Source: Haladaptatus cibarius D43 (lineage in GTDB: Archaea; Halobacteriota; Halobacteria; Halobacteriales; Haladaptataceae). From it: 64,000 bases of DNA. The translations under genes were made by a program, and so were the position numbers. The stretch covers positions 1 through 64,000 of the forward strand of contig NZ_JDTH01000005.1 of assembly GCF_000710615.1 (NCBI RefSeq), in the 5' to 3' direction. Below the pieces are notes generated by a model. That model was not told where the DNA came from. It searched no databases and worked only from the letters and a program-made list of their open reading frames with translations. Below are positions 44,673 through 52,939 of this stretch, piece after piece; the first letter of the stretch is position 1, and each line of letters opens with the position of its first letter.

Positions 44673-45371
44673 ATGCGCGAAGTCGAAATAACGTCCATTC
44701 ATCAGATGACGCCGCGGGTAAAGCAATTTGAACTCGTCGATGACGACGAGTTCGATTTCCGACCCGGCCAGCACACGCACCTCCATTTCGAACAGGACGG
44801 CGACGAGGTGGTTCGGCCCTACACCGCGGTGACGCGACCCGGAACGGACAGCATCTCGCTGGCGATAAAGAAGTACGACGACGGCACCGCGTCAGTGTAC
44901 ATGCACGACCGAGAACCCGGAGACACCATTCAAATCGAGGACTTGGACGGAAATCTCTACCTTCGGGATATGGACTCCGACGCGGCGTTCGTCTCGACCG
45001 GCACCGGAATCACGCCGATGATGGCGATGGTGAAACAGTATCTTCGGGAGGGTGACGGCGAAGCGACGTTCCTCTACGGTGAGAAAACGCAGGAAGACGT
45101 TATGTTCCGGGAAACGCTCGACCAACTCGAATCGGCGCACGAAAACCTGACCGTGGTTTACTCGCTTTCTGAAGAAGACTGGGCTGGAAAGACGGGACAC
45201 GTGCAAGAACACATCGAGGAATCTGTTTCGTCGCCCGGAGAAACCGATTTCTACATCTGCGGCGTTCCGGGAATGGTCGTAGATACGAAGGAGAAACTCG
45301 CGGACATCGGCGTTTCCGACGAACGCGTTTACAGCGAAGGGTGGGAAGACGACGAAGTGTCGGAGGAGTAG
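44673..45371 (+). CDS. FAD/NAD(P)-binding oxidoreductase (ferredoxin reductase-like)
   Basis: The 232-residue flavoprotein has RPGQHTHLHFEQ and the FAD motif RPYTAVTRPG, then the nucleotide site FVSTGTGITPMMAMVKQYL and the C-terminal FYICGVPGMVVDTKEKLAD. It belongs to the ferredoxin-NADP reductase superfamily and would pass electrons between NAD(P)H and a carrier; the partner is unknown. The longer frame upstream from 44562 is rejected because the ATG at 44673 starts the first beta strand. Confidence 0.9.
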   Translation: MREVEITSIHQMTPRVKQFELVDDDEFDFRPGQHTHLHFEQDGDEVVRPYTAVTRPGTDSISLAIKKYDDGTASVYMHDREPGDTIQIEDLDGNLYLRDMDSDAAFVSTGTGITPMMAMVKQYLREGDGEATFLYGEKTQEDVMFRETLDQLESAHENLTVVYSLSEEDWAGKTGHVQEHIEESVSSPGETDFYICGVPGMVVDTKEKLADIGVSDERVYSEGWEDDEVSEE

Positions 45372-45415
45372 GAACGTTGGGAGTAGTGAGTCGTACCAAC
45401 GGGAGGTTAAAGCTC

Positions 45416-45808
45416 TCAGTACGGATTCCACGCGACTTCCCAGAGGTGGCCGTTCGGGTCGGCAAAGTAACCGGAGTAGCCGCCCCAATCCGCCTCCTGC
45501 GCCGGTTTCACGAGCTCGCCGCCTGCGGAAACCGCTTCGCCGAGAACGTCGTCCACTGCGTCCTTCGATTCGACGTTGTGCGCGAGCGTGATTCCGTCGA
45601 ACTCGCCGACGCCGGGGGAAACCGTCGCATCCTCGGCGAGCAGTTCGCGGGGGTAGAGTGAGAGTTTCATCCCCGACATCTCGAAGAAGGCGATTTCAGC
45701 GTCCGGTTCGCGGTCGTCCATCGGGAGCGAGAGGCCGTCTCGATAGAACCGGATGGATTCGTCGAGATCGGCGACGCCGAGCGTGACGATGCTGATTCGT
45801 GGTTCCAT
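45416..45808 (-). CDS. VOC-family (glyoxalase-like) protein
   Basis: The 130-residue protein has the paired beta-alpha-beta modules of the vicinal oxygen chelate family: [20 protein letters not shown] and a C-terminal [20 protein letters not shown] with the metal-binding Glu. The substrate is unknown. It is divergent from the ThuA-like gene. Confidence 0.88.
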   Translation of the reverse strand: MEPRISIVTLGVADLDESIRFYRDGLSLPMDDREPDAEIAFFEMSGMKLSLYPRELLAEDATVSPGVGEFDGITLAHNVESKDAVDDVLGEAVSAGGELVKPAQEADWGGYSGYFADPNGHLWEVAWNPY

Positions 45809-45922
45809 GATTGGAGTTCGCAGGGAGAGAGAATAAACGGCAGTGGTGGCACTACTGTCGAACCACGTTCCAAAATACCGAGATTCCGAAACAGTGAATC
45901 GCTCTCGGGAGAGGTGTCTCCC

Positions 45923-46648
45923 ATGAGCAAAATCCACGTCACGGTGTGGAACGAATTTCGACACGAGCGAGAGGGCGGAGCGGCAGAAGAGTGTTATCCG
46001 GAGGGAATCCACGCAGTTCTCGCGGAACTGTTCGAATCGCGCGGCTTCGACGTGAAAACCGCTACGCTGGACGAACCGGAGCACGGCCTCACCGAGGCCG
46101 TGCTTGATGAGACGGACGTACTGACGTGGTGGGGACACGCCGCCCACGAGGAGGTGGCGGACGAGGTCGTAGAGCGAGTCCGCGAGCGCGTTCTCGATGG
46201 GATGGGCCTCATCGTCCTCCATTCGGGCCATTTTTCGAAAATCTTCAAGCGACTCATGGGGACGACCTGCGACCTGAAATGGCGAAACGAGGGCGAGCGC
46301 GAACGACTCTGGACGGTGGAACCGAGCCACCCGATTGCGAGCGGAATTGACGAGCAAGTCGTCGTACCCGAGGCGGAGATGTACGGCGAACGATTCGACG
46401 TTCCCGCGCCGGACGAACTCGTCTTCACGAGTTGGTTCGAAGGCGGCGAAGTGTTCCGAAGTGGCTGTTGTTACCGGCGGGGGTCGGGTCGTGTTTTTTA
46501 CTTCCGCCCAGGTCACGAAACGTATTCAATCTATCGGCAGACGGAGATACGACAGGTTCTCGAAAACGCCGTCGAATGGGCGGCCCCGAAAAACATTGAC
46601 GCTCCGTCGTTCGGTGAGGTTCCGGTCGGGCCGGAACGACGCGACTGA
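45923..46648 (+). CDS. ThuA-domain (trehalose utilization-like) protein
   Basis: The 241-residue protein has the ThuA/type-1 glutamine-amidotransferase-like fold: [59 protein letters not shown] and [14 protein letters not shown]. ThuA-like proteins take part in trehalose or other disaccharide use in bacteria. The maltodextrin cluster ends 1.8 kb upstream, so a sugar role is plausible but not shown. ATG 45923 is preferred over GTG 45914. Confidence 0.85.
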   Translation: MSKIHVTVWNEFRHEREGGAAEECYPEGIHAVLAELFESRGFDVKTATLDEPEHGLTEAVLDETDVLTWWGHAAHEEVADEVVERVRERVLDGMGLIVLHSGHFSKIFKRLMGTTCDLKWRNEGERERLWTVEPSHPIASGIDEQVVVPEAEMYGERFDVPAPDELVFTSWFEGGEVFRSGCCYRRGSGRVFYFRPGHETYSIYRQTEIRQVLENAVEWAAPKNIDAPSFGEVPVGPERRD

Positions 46649-46649
46649 C

Positions 46650-46717
46650 GAGAGAAGAGGAGAAAGAGGAGTAGGGAGGTGTGGAGGGAAGAGGAGAAAG
46701 AGAAGGGACGATAAATA
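46650..46717 (+). repeat. polypurine tract with repeated GAAGAGGAGAAAGAG
   Basis: After the ThuA-like stop the plus strand is almost entirely G and A for about 65 bases, and GAAGAGGAGAAAGAG occurs twice (about 46656-46670 and 46689-46703). Such a run can form triplex DNA or act on transcription ends. No gene is seen from here to the kinase TATA at 46844. Confidence 0.6.
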
Positions 46718-46843
46718 ACAAATTTTGTTGAATCGTGAACAGAGGCGGTGAAAGTTTGTGAAGTGACACCTTATATAGATTAATAGACAGTATCTATGAC
46801 AGACTTTTGATGGTAATGGGTGAAAAGAGAAGAGCAGGACAAA

Positions 46844-46855
46844 GTTATTTATTGG
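46844..46855 (+). promoter_or_regulatory. TATA box of the sensor kinase
   Basis: GTTATTTATTGG lies about 30 bases before the ATG at 46881, so the transcript is probably leaderless. Confidence 0.55.
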
Positions 46856-46880
46856 TCACATACAAGACCAGTAGTGTAGA

Positions 46881-48623
46881 ATGGAACGTCGCCCGATTCG
46901 GGTGCTTCACGTCGAGGACAACGAGTTCTTCGCAACAGTTGCGTCGGACATCCTCCAACAGGAACTCGACGACGTAGAAGTTCACACCGAAAACGCCCCA
47001 AGCGACGCCCTCAACCGGCTGAAAGAGGAGCAGTTCGACTGCGTCGTTAGTGATTACGAGATGCCGGAAATGAACGGGCTTGAACTGCTGGATGCCGTCA
47101 GAGAGATACGTTCGGAACTACCGTTCATTCTCATGACCGGCGGGGGAAGCGAAAACACCGCCAGCAGGGCCATCTCGGCCGGAGTCACCGACTATCTCCA
47201 GAAAGGCGACGGACGACGGCAGTTCGTCGCGCTCGCCAATCGAATCGAAAACGCAGTCTCCCACCGCCGCGCGGAGAAAGCAGTTCGGCGACAGATAACC
47301 ATCAACGACCTTATCTGGGACGTGAGCCAGTCGCTCCTCGAAGCGTCCACGCGAGAGGACATCGAACAATCGGTCTGTGAACGCCTCGCCGACTCCCAGT
47401 CCTATCTGTTCGCGTGGGTCGGGAAAGTAGAGGACGGGCAAATCGCACCGCGCTTTTCCGCTGGAACCGAAGCTGGCTATCTCGACGCAGTGTTTCACAC
47501 CGACGCCGAAGAAAGCGAGTCGAAGCCGATTTCTCGCGCGTTGAAACCCGACGATCCGATTTCCCGTGCAGTAGAAACCGGCGAAATACAGACGACGCAG
47601 GATATTGCGGGTGACGGATTTTCGAAAGCGGCTATTTCTGATGAAACCGATGCAGATTGTAATGGAATCGGCACAGATTGCACAAAAGAGAGACAAGAGA
47701 CAGTTCGCACCGGAGAGCCAGAGGCATCCGATTCCTCGCTAGAACACTGGCGCGAAAAAGCACTCGAACGCGGGTATCACTCCAAGGCAGCCATACCGCT
47801 CCGGTACGAAGATTCCCTTTACGGCGTTCTGAACGTCTATGCCGACCATCCACATGCGTTTGACGAAACGGAGCGACAAGTGCTTTCGAAGTTCGGAAAC
47901 AGCATGGCCTACGCGATAAATTCGGTTCGAACGCGACAGGAGTTGATACGACGAGAACAGCGATTGCAGGTGTTCAACCGCATTCTCCGGCACAACCTCC
48001 GGAACGACCTGAACGTCGTACTTGGGCACGCGGACAACATCAAGGAAGCCGTTCCGAAAACGACGGAGAACGCGGAAATCATAAAGCGAAAAGCGACCGA
48101 GTTAATCGACATCAGCGAGAAGGCCCGCGAAGTCGGGAAGACACTCGACAGAAGTGGTCAAACCGGGAAAGCCGTAGAAATCACGAGCATCATCGAACGC
48201 GCCTGTTCCGACCTCCAAGAGTCGTATCCAAACGTCGTTCTCTCGACCGAACTGCCCGACACCGCGTGGGTCTACGGAGACAAAACGCTGGATACCGTCG
48301 TCAACGAAGTCGTGGAGAACGCAATCGAACACAACGACCGGGATGAACCAGTCGTGACGCTTTCGGTGGCAGCCATGGATTCCGAGAGAGAAAGCGGGGT
48401 AGAAATAATTATCTCGGACAACGGGCCGGGAATCCCGAAAGAAGAACAATTAGTTCTCATCGAAGGGAGGGAAACCGCGCTCCAACACGGGAGCGGACTC
48501 GGCCTGTGGTTGACGAACTGGGTCGTCGGCAAGTTCGACGGCGAACTCACGTTTGGCACCAACGAACCGCGCGGAAGTGTCGTAACGATTCGGCTCCGAC
48601 GGGCCGAATCGCCGAGCAAGTAG
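46881..48623 (+). CDS. hybrid sensor histidine kinase (REC-GAF-HisKA-HATPase)
   Basis: The 580-residue protein starts with a receiver domain (VLHVEDNEFF; phospho-acceptor D58 in CVVSDYEMPEMNG; K in YLQKGD). A GAF sensor domain (residues about 140-350, with AAIPLRYEDSLYGVLNVYAD) follows, then the H-box VFNRILRHNLRNDLNVVLGH and the ATPase N box (VVENAIEHND) and G box (IISDNGPGIP, GSGLGLWLTNWVV). It lacks membrane segments, so it senses inside the cell. No separate response regulator is adjacent. Confidence 0.92.
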   Translation: MERRPIRVLHVEDNEFFATVASDILQQELDDVEVHTENAPSDALNRLKEEQFDCVVSDYEMPEMNGLELLDAVREIRSELPFILMTGGGSENTASRAISAGVTDYLQKGDGRRQFVALANRIENAVSHRRAEKAVRRQITINDLIWDVSQSLLEASTREDIEQSVCERLADSQSYLFAWVGKVEDGQIAPRFSAGTEAGYLDAVFHTDAEESESKPISRALKPDDPISRAVETGEIQTTQDIAGDGFSKAAISDETDADCNGIGTDCTKERQETVRTGEPEASDSSLEHWREKALERGYHSKAAIPLRYEDSLYGVLNVYADHPHAFDETERQVLSKFGNSMAYAINSVRTRQELIRREQRLQVFNRILRHNLRNDLNVVLGHADNIKEAVPKTTENAEIIKRKATELIDISEKAREVGKTLDRSGQTGKAVEITSIIERACSDLQESYPNVVLSTELPDTAWVYGDKTLDTVVNEVVENAIEHNDRDEPVVTLSVAAMDSERESGVEIIISDNGPGIPKEEQLVLIEGRETALQHGSGLGLWLTNWVVGKFDGELTFGTNEPRGSVVTIRLRRAESPSK

Positions 48624-48714
48624 TAAAGCTTGGTTTCTGGATGCGATTGAATGGTGTTTCCCGTCGTCCGACGGTTTTTACCTGCTTCCGAACTAGTTCA
48701 ACAATAAGTATATA

Positions 48715-49551
48715 ATGATGAAGCAAAATAGTAGGAACGAAATGAGTACGGAACTACCGGGATTCATCGACCGGTTCAGACAACCGGAATACGTGGGAGA
48801 GAATCGTTGTACTCCCTGCACGATTGTAAACGTGACAATTGCCGTAGTCGTCAGCACAGTGCTGACGTTTGCGGCGATACCAGTCGGTATCACCTTCTTT
48901 GCGTTCAGTATGGCGGCCATCTACCTCCGAGGGTATCTCGTCCCCGGAACGCCGACACTGACGAAAACGTACTTCCCCGATTGGTTGCTCCGAATGTTCG
49001 ACAAAAGCGAGATGGGAACGCCAACGCAGGCACCAAAAGAGTCCGACCGTGAACCGGAAGAGGTGCTCACGGAAGCAAACGTCATCGAACCCTGTGCGGA
49101 AATCGACGATCTCTGTCTCGATGACGAGTTCCAGACGGCGTGGCAGGAGAACATGGAACGCGTCCTCGAAGAAGGTGCGGAAAAGAGCGACCTGAGTCGT
49201 ATTCTCGATGCGGACGAAGAGGAACTGGAGTTTGAGGAGCACGAGAGCGCTTTCCTCGCTCGAATCGACGGCCGAAGACTCGGACAGTGGGAATCCCACG
49301 CCGCACTGGTCGCCGACCTCGCCGCAGCGCGCGAACTGTCCGACCGCTACGGCGACTGGGACGAACTCACCGTGGACAATCAGAGTCGAATCCTGAGCGG
49401 CCTCCGAATCTTTCTCGAAACGTGCCCGGAATGTGGCGAGATGATTACCGCAGAACAGGAAACCGTCGAGTCCTGCTGTCGCTCGATGGAAGTCGTAGCG
49501 GCGACCTGTGGAGGCTGTGACGCCCGCATTCTGGAAGTCGAGCAGAACTAA
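48715..49551 (+). CDS. membrane protein with C-terminal zinc ribbon
   Basis: The 278-residue protein has a short N-terminal region with CTPC, two transmembrane helices (VNVTIAVVVSTVLTFAAIPV and ITFFAFSMAAIYLRGYLVPG), a long acidic cytoplasmic part and a C-terminal four-Cys ribbon (CPECGEM, CCRSM, CGGCDA). The ATG at 48742 (MSTELPG) is an alternative start. No function is known to me. It borders the origin region. Confidence 0.75.
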   Translation: MMKQNSRNEMSTELPGFIDRFRQPEYVGENRCTPCTIVNVTIAVVVSTVLTFAAIPVGITFFAFSMAAIYLRGYLVPGTPTLTKTYFPDWLLRMFDKSEMGTPTQAPKESDREPEEVLTEANVIEPCAEIDDLCLDDEFQTAWQENMERVLEEGAEKSDLSRILDADEEELEFEEHESAFLARIDGRRLGQWESHAALVADLAAARELSDRYGDWDELTVDNQSRILSGLRIFLETCPECGEMITAEQETVESCCRSMEVVAATCGGCDARILEVEQN

Positions 49552-49564
49552 TTTAACACGGGTA

Positions 49565-49586
49565 CACCGTTATTTCCGCTGTTTTT
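49565..49586 (+). repeat. ORB-like element 1
   Basis: CACCGTTATTTCCGCTGTTT keeps the TTTCCGCTGTT core and lies just after the zinc-ribbon membrane gene. Confidence 0.6.
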
Positions 49587-49733
49587 ACGAAACAATCCAT
49601 TGCTTCCGGGTGTATTCTACTGTTTTCAACATGATGTTACATTTGTTCAGTTTATGTAGTGTGAGTTATAACAGAGATATATCGAATAGCCGTAGAGAGC
49701 AAAGAGGTATCATACAAGAGAGTAGTCCCCAGA

Positions 49734-49755
49734 CACCACTGTTTCCGCTGTTTTT
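49734..49755 (+). repeat. ORB-like element 2
   Basis: CACCACTGTTTCCGCTGTTT, core TTTCCGCTGTT, is downstream of the small minus-strand frame at 49819-50028. Confidence 0.6.
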
Positions 49756-49818
49756 CGGGTCGATAGTAGCGGAAGGATTCGCAACAGTCCGTGTTGGAGA
49801 CAGCCGGAAAGGGCATTT

Positions 49819-50028
49819 CTAACATTCGTGAGAGTTCACAAAAGCATCCGGCGTCACGAACCAGAAGTTCGTCGGCATCAGAACGGTTCGCTCCTCGGCT
49901 CGGTTCCAGACGTACCAAATAAAGCCATAATATGAGTAGATCGCCGGGAGCACGGCCGCTACCAAAAAGGTAGAACGGTGGTTGTTCTTCCATCGGCGTA
50001 GTTCAGCGACATGGTTGCCCACCGTCAA
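49819..50028 (-). CDS. possible small membrane protein inside the origin region
   Basis: The 69-residue frame has one good transmembrane segment (STFLVAAVLPAIYSYYGFIW) flanked by YVWNRAEERTVLMPTNFWFV. The aromatic-rich membrane segment looks protein-like, but the start is TTG (or GTG at 50022) and no family was recognised. It may be a remnant of a larger gene. Confidence 0.4.
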   Translation of the reverse strand: MTVGNHVAELRRWKNNHRSTFLVAAVLPAIYSYYGFIWYVWNRAEERTVLMPTNFWFVTPDAFVNSHEC

Positions 50029-50053
50029 ACAGTTCGTCAGGTCAGACCTCCTT

Positions 50054-50076
50054 ACCCCACGATTTCCGCTGTTCTT
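50054..50076 (+). repeat. ORB-like element 3
   Basis: ACCCCACGATTTCCGCTGTT is a near-consensus copy. Confidence 0.65.
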
Positions 50077-50096
50077 CGAATAGCGTCGTTTCGTCT

Positions 50097-50118
50097 CAAC
50101 ACCATGATTTCCGTTGTC
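50097..50118 (+). repeat. ORB-like element 4 (degenerate)
   Basis: CAACACCATGATTTCCGTTG differs from the core by GTT in place of GCT and lacks the CCCC. Confidence 0.45.
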
Positions 50119-50164
50119 GAACGTATAAAGGGAAGAAAACGAAGAAGGAGGAGAGACGGAAGCT

Positions 50165-50184
50165 ACCCCATGATTTCCGCTGTT
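50165..50184 (+). repeat. ORB-like element 5
   Basis: ACCCCATGATTTCCGCTGTT is a consensus copy. Confidence 0.7.
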
Positions 50185-50490
50185 CAGTCGGGTGAGATCA
50201 CGTTTAGGTGGTCAACGAAGGAGTGAACTAGCTTGATAAAGGGGCGGTTTCAGTGATTCAAAGCTTCTCGGAGGAGCAGATTTCTATGGTCGCGTTAGTA
50301 TACAATCTATATATACCGGATTTTTATTACAAATGCTAAATATATTATATGATCTCGTACTTTTAGGAGCATCAATTTCTGTAGCCAGACAAGAGTCGAC
50401 CTAATAGAATATCGGATACGGGTCAAATACAGGGTTGTAGCAGTTCACGAAGCATGTAGTGAGAGACGTGTGTTAACAATCGACAATAAC

Positions 50491-50517
50491 ACCCACCCCA
50501 TGATTTCCGCTGTTTTT
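50491..50517 (+). repeat. ORB-like element 6, left flank of the AT-rich element
   Basis: CACCCCATGATTTCCGCTGT with an upstream ACC and a downstream T run is a consensus copy, followed at once by a G-rich tract. Confidence 0.7.
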
Positions 50518-50525
50518 GGGATGAA

Positions 50526-50560
50526 GGTGGGTGGGGGTGAGAGCGGGGGTGGGTATGGGG
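50526..50560 (+). repeat. G-rich tract, G-quadruplex-capable
   Basis: Five runs of three or more G lie within 35 bases, in the order GGG, GGGGG, GGGGG, GGG, GGGG with short spacers. This satisfies the usual G-quadruplex pattern. Confidence 0.65.
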
Positions 50561-50569
50561 AGTTGTCGA

Positions 50570-50850
50570 ACACGGAGCAAAACTACCGGAACGTGTAATG
50601 AACTCCGATAAGATCCATTTATTCCCCCGGTTGTCCGTTCCTCGATGAACTAATGGCCAGTTATCACTGTAATGAGTTTCATACTTTTTGTTTATATTAT
50701 TGAACAGGAGAAATATAAATCTCGGAAAACTATAGTCGAACCTCTAGAATACATATCTATTGAAGCAAGTCTAGCTATCTTTGTGTTTACCCAGTACGGG
50801 TATTGTTCTATATCTCTTTGTATAAAACTGTCGCTCTAGTAAGCGACTTT
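50570..50850. other. AT-rich stretch, candidate duplex-unwinding element
   Basis: This 280-base stretch is far richer in A and T than the genome around it (for example TTTTTGTTTATATTATTG near 50682-50700 and AGAAATATAAATCTC near 50708-50722). It contains no gene and lies between oppositely oriented ORB-like elements 6 and 7. Confidence 0.6.
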
Positions 50851-50904
50851 TCACCACCCCACCCACCTCCACCCAACTAGACACAGGAAATAGTGGGGTG
50901 GGTG
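50851..50904 (-). repeat. C-rich tract and ORB-like element 7 in inverse orientation
   Basis: CCACCCCACCCACCTCCACC (from about 50852) mirrors the G-rich tract on the other strand. ACACAGGAAATAGTGGGGTG (50881-50900) is an ORB-like copy in the opposite direction, with a changed GCTGTT end. Confidence 0.55.
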
Positions 50905-51013
50905 TGTCTTTATAAATAAAACAGTATCTTCACGACAACCACGTTCTTGAAACCCTCCGTTTTCCACCGCAAAAGCGTCTCTTCTTCTGCTATTCGACAA
51001 AAACATCTATTCG

Positions 51014-51038
51014 ACACCCCCACTGTTTCCGTTGTTCT
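51014..51038 (+). repeat. ORB-like element 8
   Basis: ACACCCCCACTGTTTCCGTT with GTTCT after it keeps the C run and TTTCC core, with GTT for GCT. Confidence 0.55.
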
Positions 51039-51080
51039 ACGTATTCCGTCGTTGGTGGGGCAGAGGACGCGGAACTAGCG

Positions 51081-51190
51081 TGGAAGGAGAATAGAAGAGG
51101 GAGAATAGAAGAGGAGGAATCAAAGAGAGGAAAATAATGTGGAAAAAACGGACGGCGTGGTGGAAACGGAGAAGTGGAGAGCATGAAAGC
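51081..51190 (+). repeat. polypurine tract before the orc gene
   Basis: About 100 bases are mostly A and G, with GAGAATAGAAGAGG repeated twice in tandem (about 51089-51116). No gene is present. Confidence 0.5.
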
Positions 51191-51394
51191 GGAGAACATG
51201 AACAGCGTGAACCGGATTGATGAAACCGCGAATCGTTGCGTCGTGAATTGGTTAAAAAATCACAAACGTCCAGTAGCAGTCGAACGGTCTGTGGCAGCCG
51301 AACGAGAAGTACGAAAACATCGGAAACAACACTCTCCGATAAAACCAGTGGGTATTTATACATCGACAAACAGAAGAAACAGCGGACGCCCCAC

Positions 51395-51405
51395 TTTTAT
51401 ATGCT
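51395..51405 (+). promoter_or_regulatory. TATA box of the orc gene
   Basis: CTTTTATATGC lies about 25-30 bases before the ATG at 51427, giving a leaderless transcript. Confidence 0.6.
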
Positions 51406-51426
51406 CTTCCGTGAAACAATGCTGCA

Positions 51427-52668
51427 ATGTCATCGTTTAGTTTCGACCGGGACAACTCTCTCTACAAAAACCGGGACGCATTACTAGAAGAGTACACGCC
51501 CAACAATCTTGTCGGGCGGGACGACGAACTCGAAGAGTACCACGCCGCTCTCCAACCGATTATCAACGGGGAAGCACCGTCGAACATCTTTCTCTACGGA
51601 AAAAGTGGGGTCGGGAAAACTGCCGCAACGCGATTCCTCTTGAACCAACTCCAAGAGGACGCCGCCAGATACGACGACATTTCGCTTTCTGTCATCGAAA
51701 TCAACTGCGACGGACTCAATTCGAGCTACCAGGTTGCAGTTCGACTGGTGAACACGCTTCGTGACCCCGCCGACCAAATCAGCAACACGGGTTATCCGCA
51801 GGCACAGGTGTACAGCTTTCTCTGGGACGAACTCGACAAACTCGGTGGAACCATCATCATCGTGTTAGACGAGGTTGACCACATCAACGACAACTCTATT
51901 CTCTATCAGATTCCACGCGCCCGGAGTAACGGCTACCTCGAACACGCCAAAATCGGCCTCATCGGCATCAGCAACGACCTCTCGTTCCGCGACTCTCTTT
52001 CGGCAAAAGTTCGCTCTTCGCTTTGTGAGAAGGAAGTTTCGTTTCCGCCGTACAACGCCAGTGAACTCCAGAAGGTCCTTCACCAGCGCGACCAAGTCGC
52101 ATTCCACGAAAACGCCCTCGCGGACGACGTGATTCCACTCTGTGCGGCTTACGGGGCGCAAGATGCTGGTGACGCTCGACAGGCACTCGATTTGCTTCTC
52201 GAAGCGGGCGACTTAGCGCGAAAGGACGCGGCAGAACAGGTCGTGGATACGCACGTTCAGGAGGCACGGCGGAAACTCGAACGCGACCGAATCATGGAGG
52301 GTGTCGCCGACCTCACTCAGCACGCGCGACTCATTCTGTACGCACTCACGTCCATCGAAGCCGAGGGGAACACGCCTGCTCGGTCGCGGGATATTCGTCC
52401 GCGCTACGAACAACTGTGTAGTCACATCGGAACCGAGGCGTTGACGAGTAGACGAATGCGCGACCACCTTGCAGACCTCGCAATGCTCGGCGTCATCTCT
52501 TCGACCGAGAAAAACGAAGGAATGTCCGGTGGTAAATACCGTGAACACGCGCTGAAACAAGACCTACAACTCGTGGTCAGTGCACTGGAGGAAACCATCG
52601 AACTCGCCGGAGTGCACGAGAGCATTCGACCGTACTATCAGTCGCTTCTCGATGACCGAGAAACCTGA
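51427..52668 (+). CDS. cdc6: Orc1/Cdc6-type origin-binding initiator ATPase
   Basis: The 413-residue AAA+ protein binds origin repeats and loads the helicase. It has Walker A LYGKSGVGKTAATRFLL (residues 58-65 core), Walker B IIIVLDEVDHIND, sensor 1 LIGISNDLSFRD, sensor 2 ...AYGAQDAGDARQALDLLLEA and a C-terminal winged helix (LCSHIGTEALTSRRMRDHLAD). The ORB-like repeats on both sides support that it acts here. Its sequence resembles secondary or plasmid-type haloarchaeal Orc proteins more than the main-origin one, as far as I can recall. Confidence 0.95.
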   Translation: MSSFSFDRDNSLYKNRDALLEEYTPNNLVGRDDELEEYHAALQPIINGEAPSNIFLYGKSGVGKTAATRFLLNQLQEDAARYDDISLSVIEINCDGLNSSYQVAVRLVNTLRDPADQISNTGYPQAQVYSFLWDELDKLGGTIIIVLDEVDHINDNSILYQIPRARSNGYLEHAKIGLIGISNDLSFRDSLSAKVRSSLCEKEVSFPPYNASELQKVLHQRDQVAFHENALADDVIPLCAAYGAQDAGDARQALDLLLEAGDLARKDAAEQVVDTHVQEARRKLERDRIMEGVADLTQHARLILYALTSIEAEGNTPARSRDIRPRYEQLCSHIGTEALTSRRMRDHLADLAMLGVISSTEKNEGMSGGKYREHALKQDLQLVVSALEETIELAGVHESIRPYYQSLLDDRET

Positions 52669-52738
52669 AAATCTGATTTCACCGGCGTACACGACTTCTT
52701 CGAACCGCATTCGCTCTACCCCACACTGAACCCATTCT

Positions 52739-52759
52739 ACCCCACTATTTCCGCTGTTT
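52739..52759 (+). repeat. ORB-like element 9
   Basis: ACCCCACTATTTCCGCTGTT lies 70 bases after the orc stop. Confidence 0.7.
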
Positions 52760-52783
52760 CCGCGATAACTATCACTCGAATTA

Positions 52784-52806
52784 ACCCCACTATTTCCGCT
52801 GTTCCT
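52784..52806 (+). repeat. ORB-like element 10
   Basis: ACCCCACTATTTCCGCTGTT is identical in its first 20 bases to element 9, 45 bases further on. Confidence 0.7.
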
Positions 52807-52839
52807 CTCTCCCCATACTTTCCTCACATCCTGCTCTGT

Positions 52840-52939
52840 TTTACAGAGATTCCACTTCACGGTAATATCCCATTTCACAGAGATTCCACTTTGGGCGACG
52901 TCATATCTCTTCAAAACAAATTCATTTCACAGAGATTCC
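52840..52939 (+). repeat. three direct repeats TTTCACAGAGATTCC
   Basis: TTTACAGAGATTCCACTTCA (from 52840), TTTCACAGAGATTCCACTT (52873-52891) and TTTCACAGAGATTCC (52925-52939) are three copies spaced 33 and 52 bases apart. The third copy encodes the last residues of the protease gene on the other strand. Confidence 0.65.

Larger units (their letters stand above)
49565..52806. other. putative replication origin region
   Basis: The region around the Orc1/Cdc6 gene carries about nine copies of an ORB-like element, consensus ACCCCA-TGATTTCCGCTGTT, on both sides of the gene. There is also an AT-rich stretch (50570-50850) bounded by a G-rich tract (50526-50560) and a C-rich tract (50851-50880). Between 49552 and 51426 no convincing long gene exists. 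Origins of haloarchaea are usually next to an orc1/cdc6 gene and have ORB elements and an AT-rich unwinding element, so this fits one, chromosomal or from an integrated replicon. Confidence 0.8.

Noticed and set aside
49565..52806. CRISPR array as explanation for the repeated TTTCCGCTGTT elements
   Set aside because: Spacing is irregular (about 40 to 370 bases), orientation is mixed, there are no uniform spacers and no cas genes; origin boxes explain them better.
52564..52914. 116-residue minus-strand frame rich in SGNSGV
   Set aside because: It is made of the ORB copies and the TTTCACAGAGATTCC repeats read as protein.
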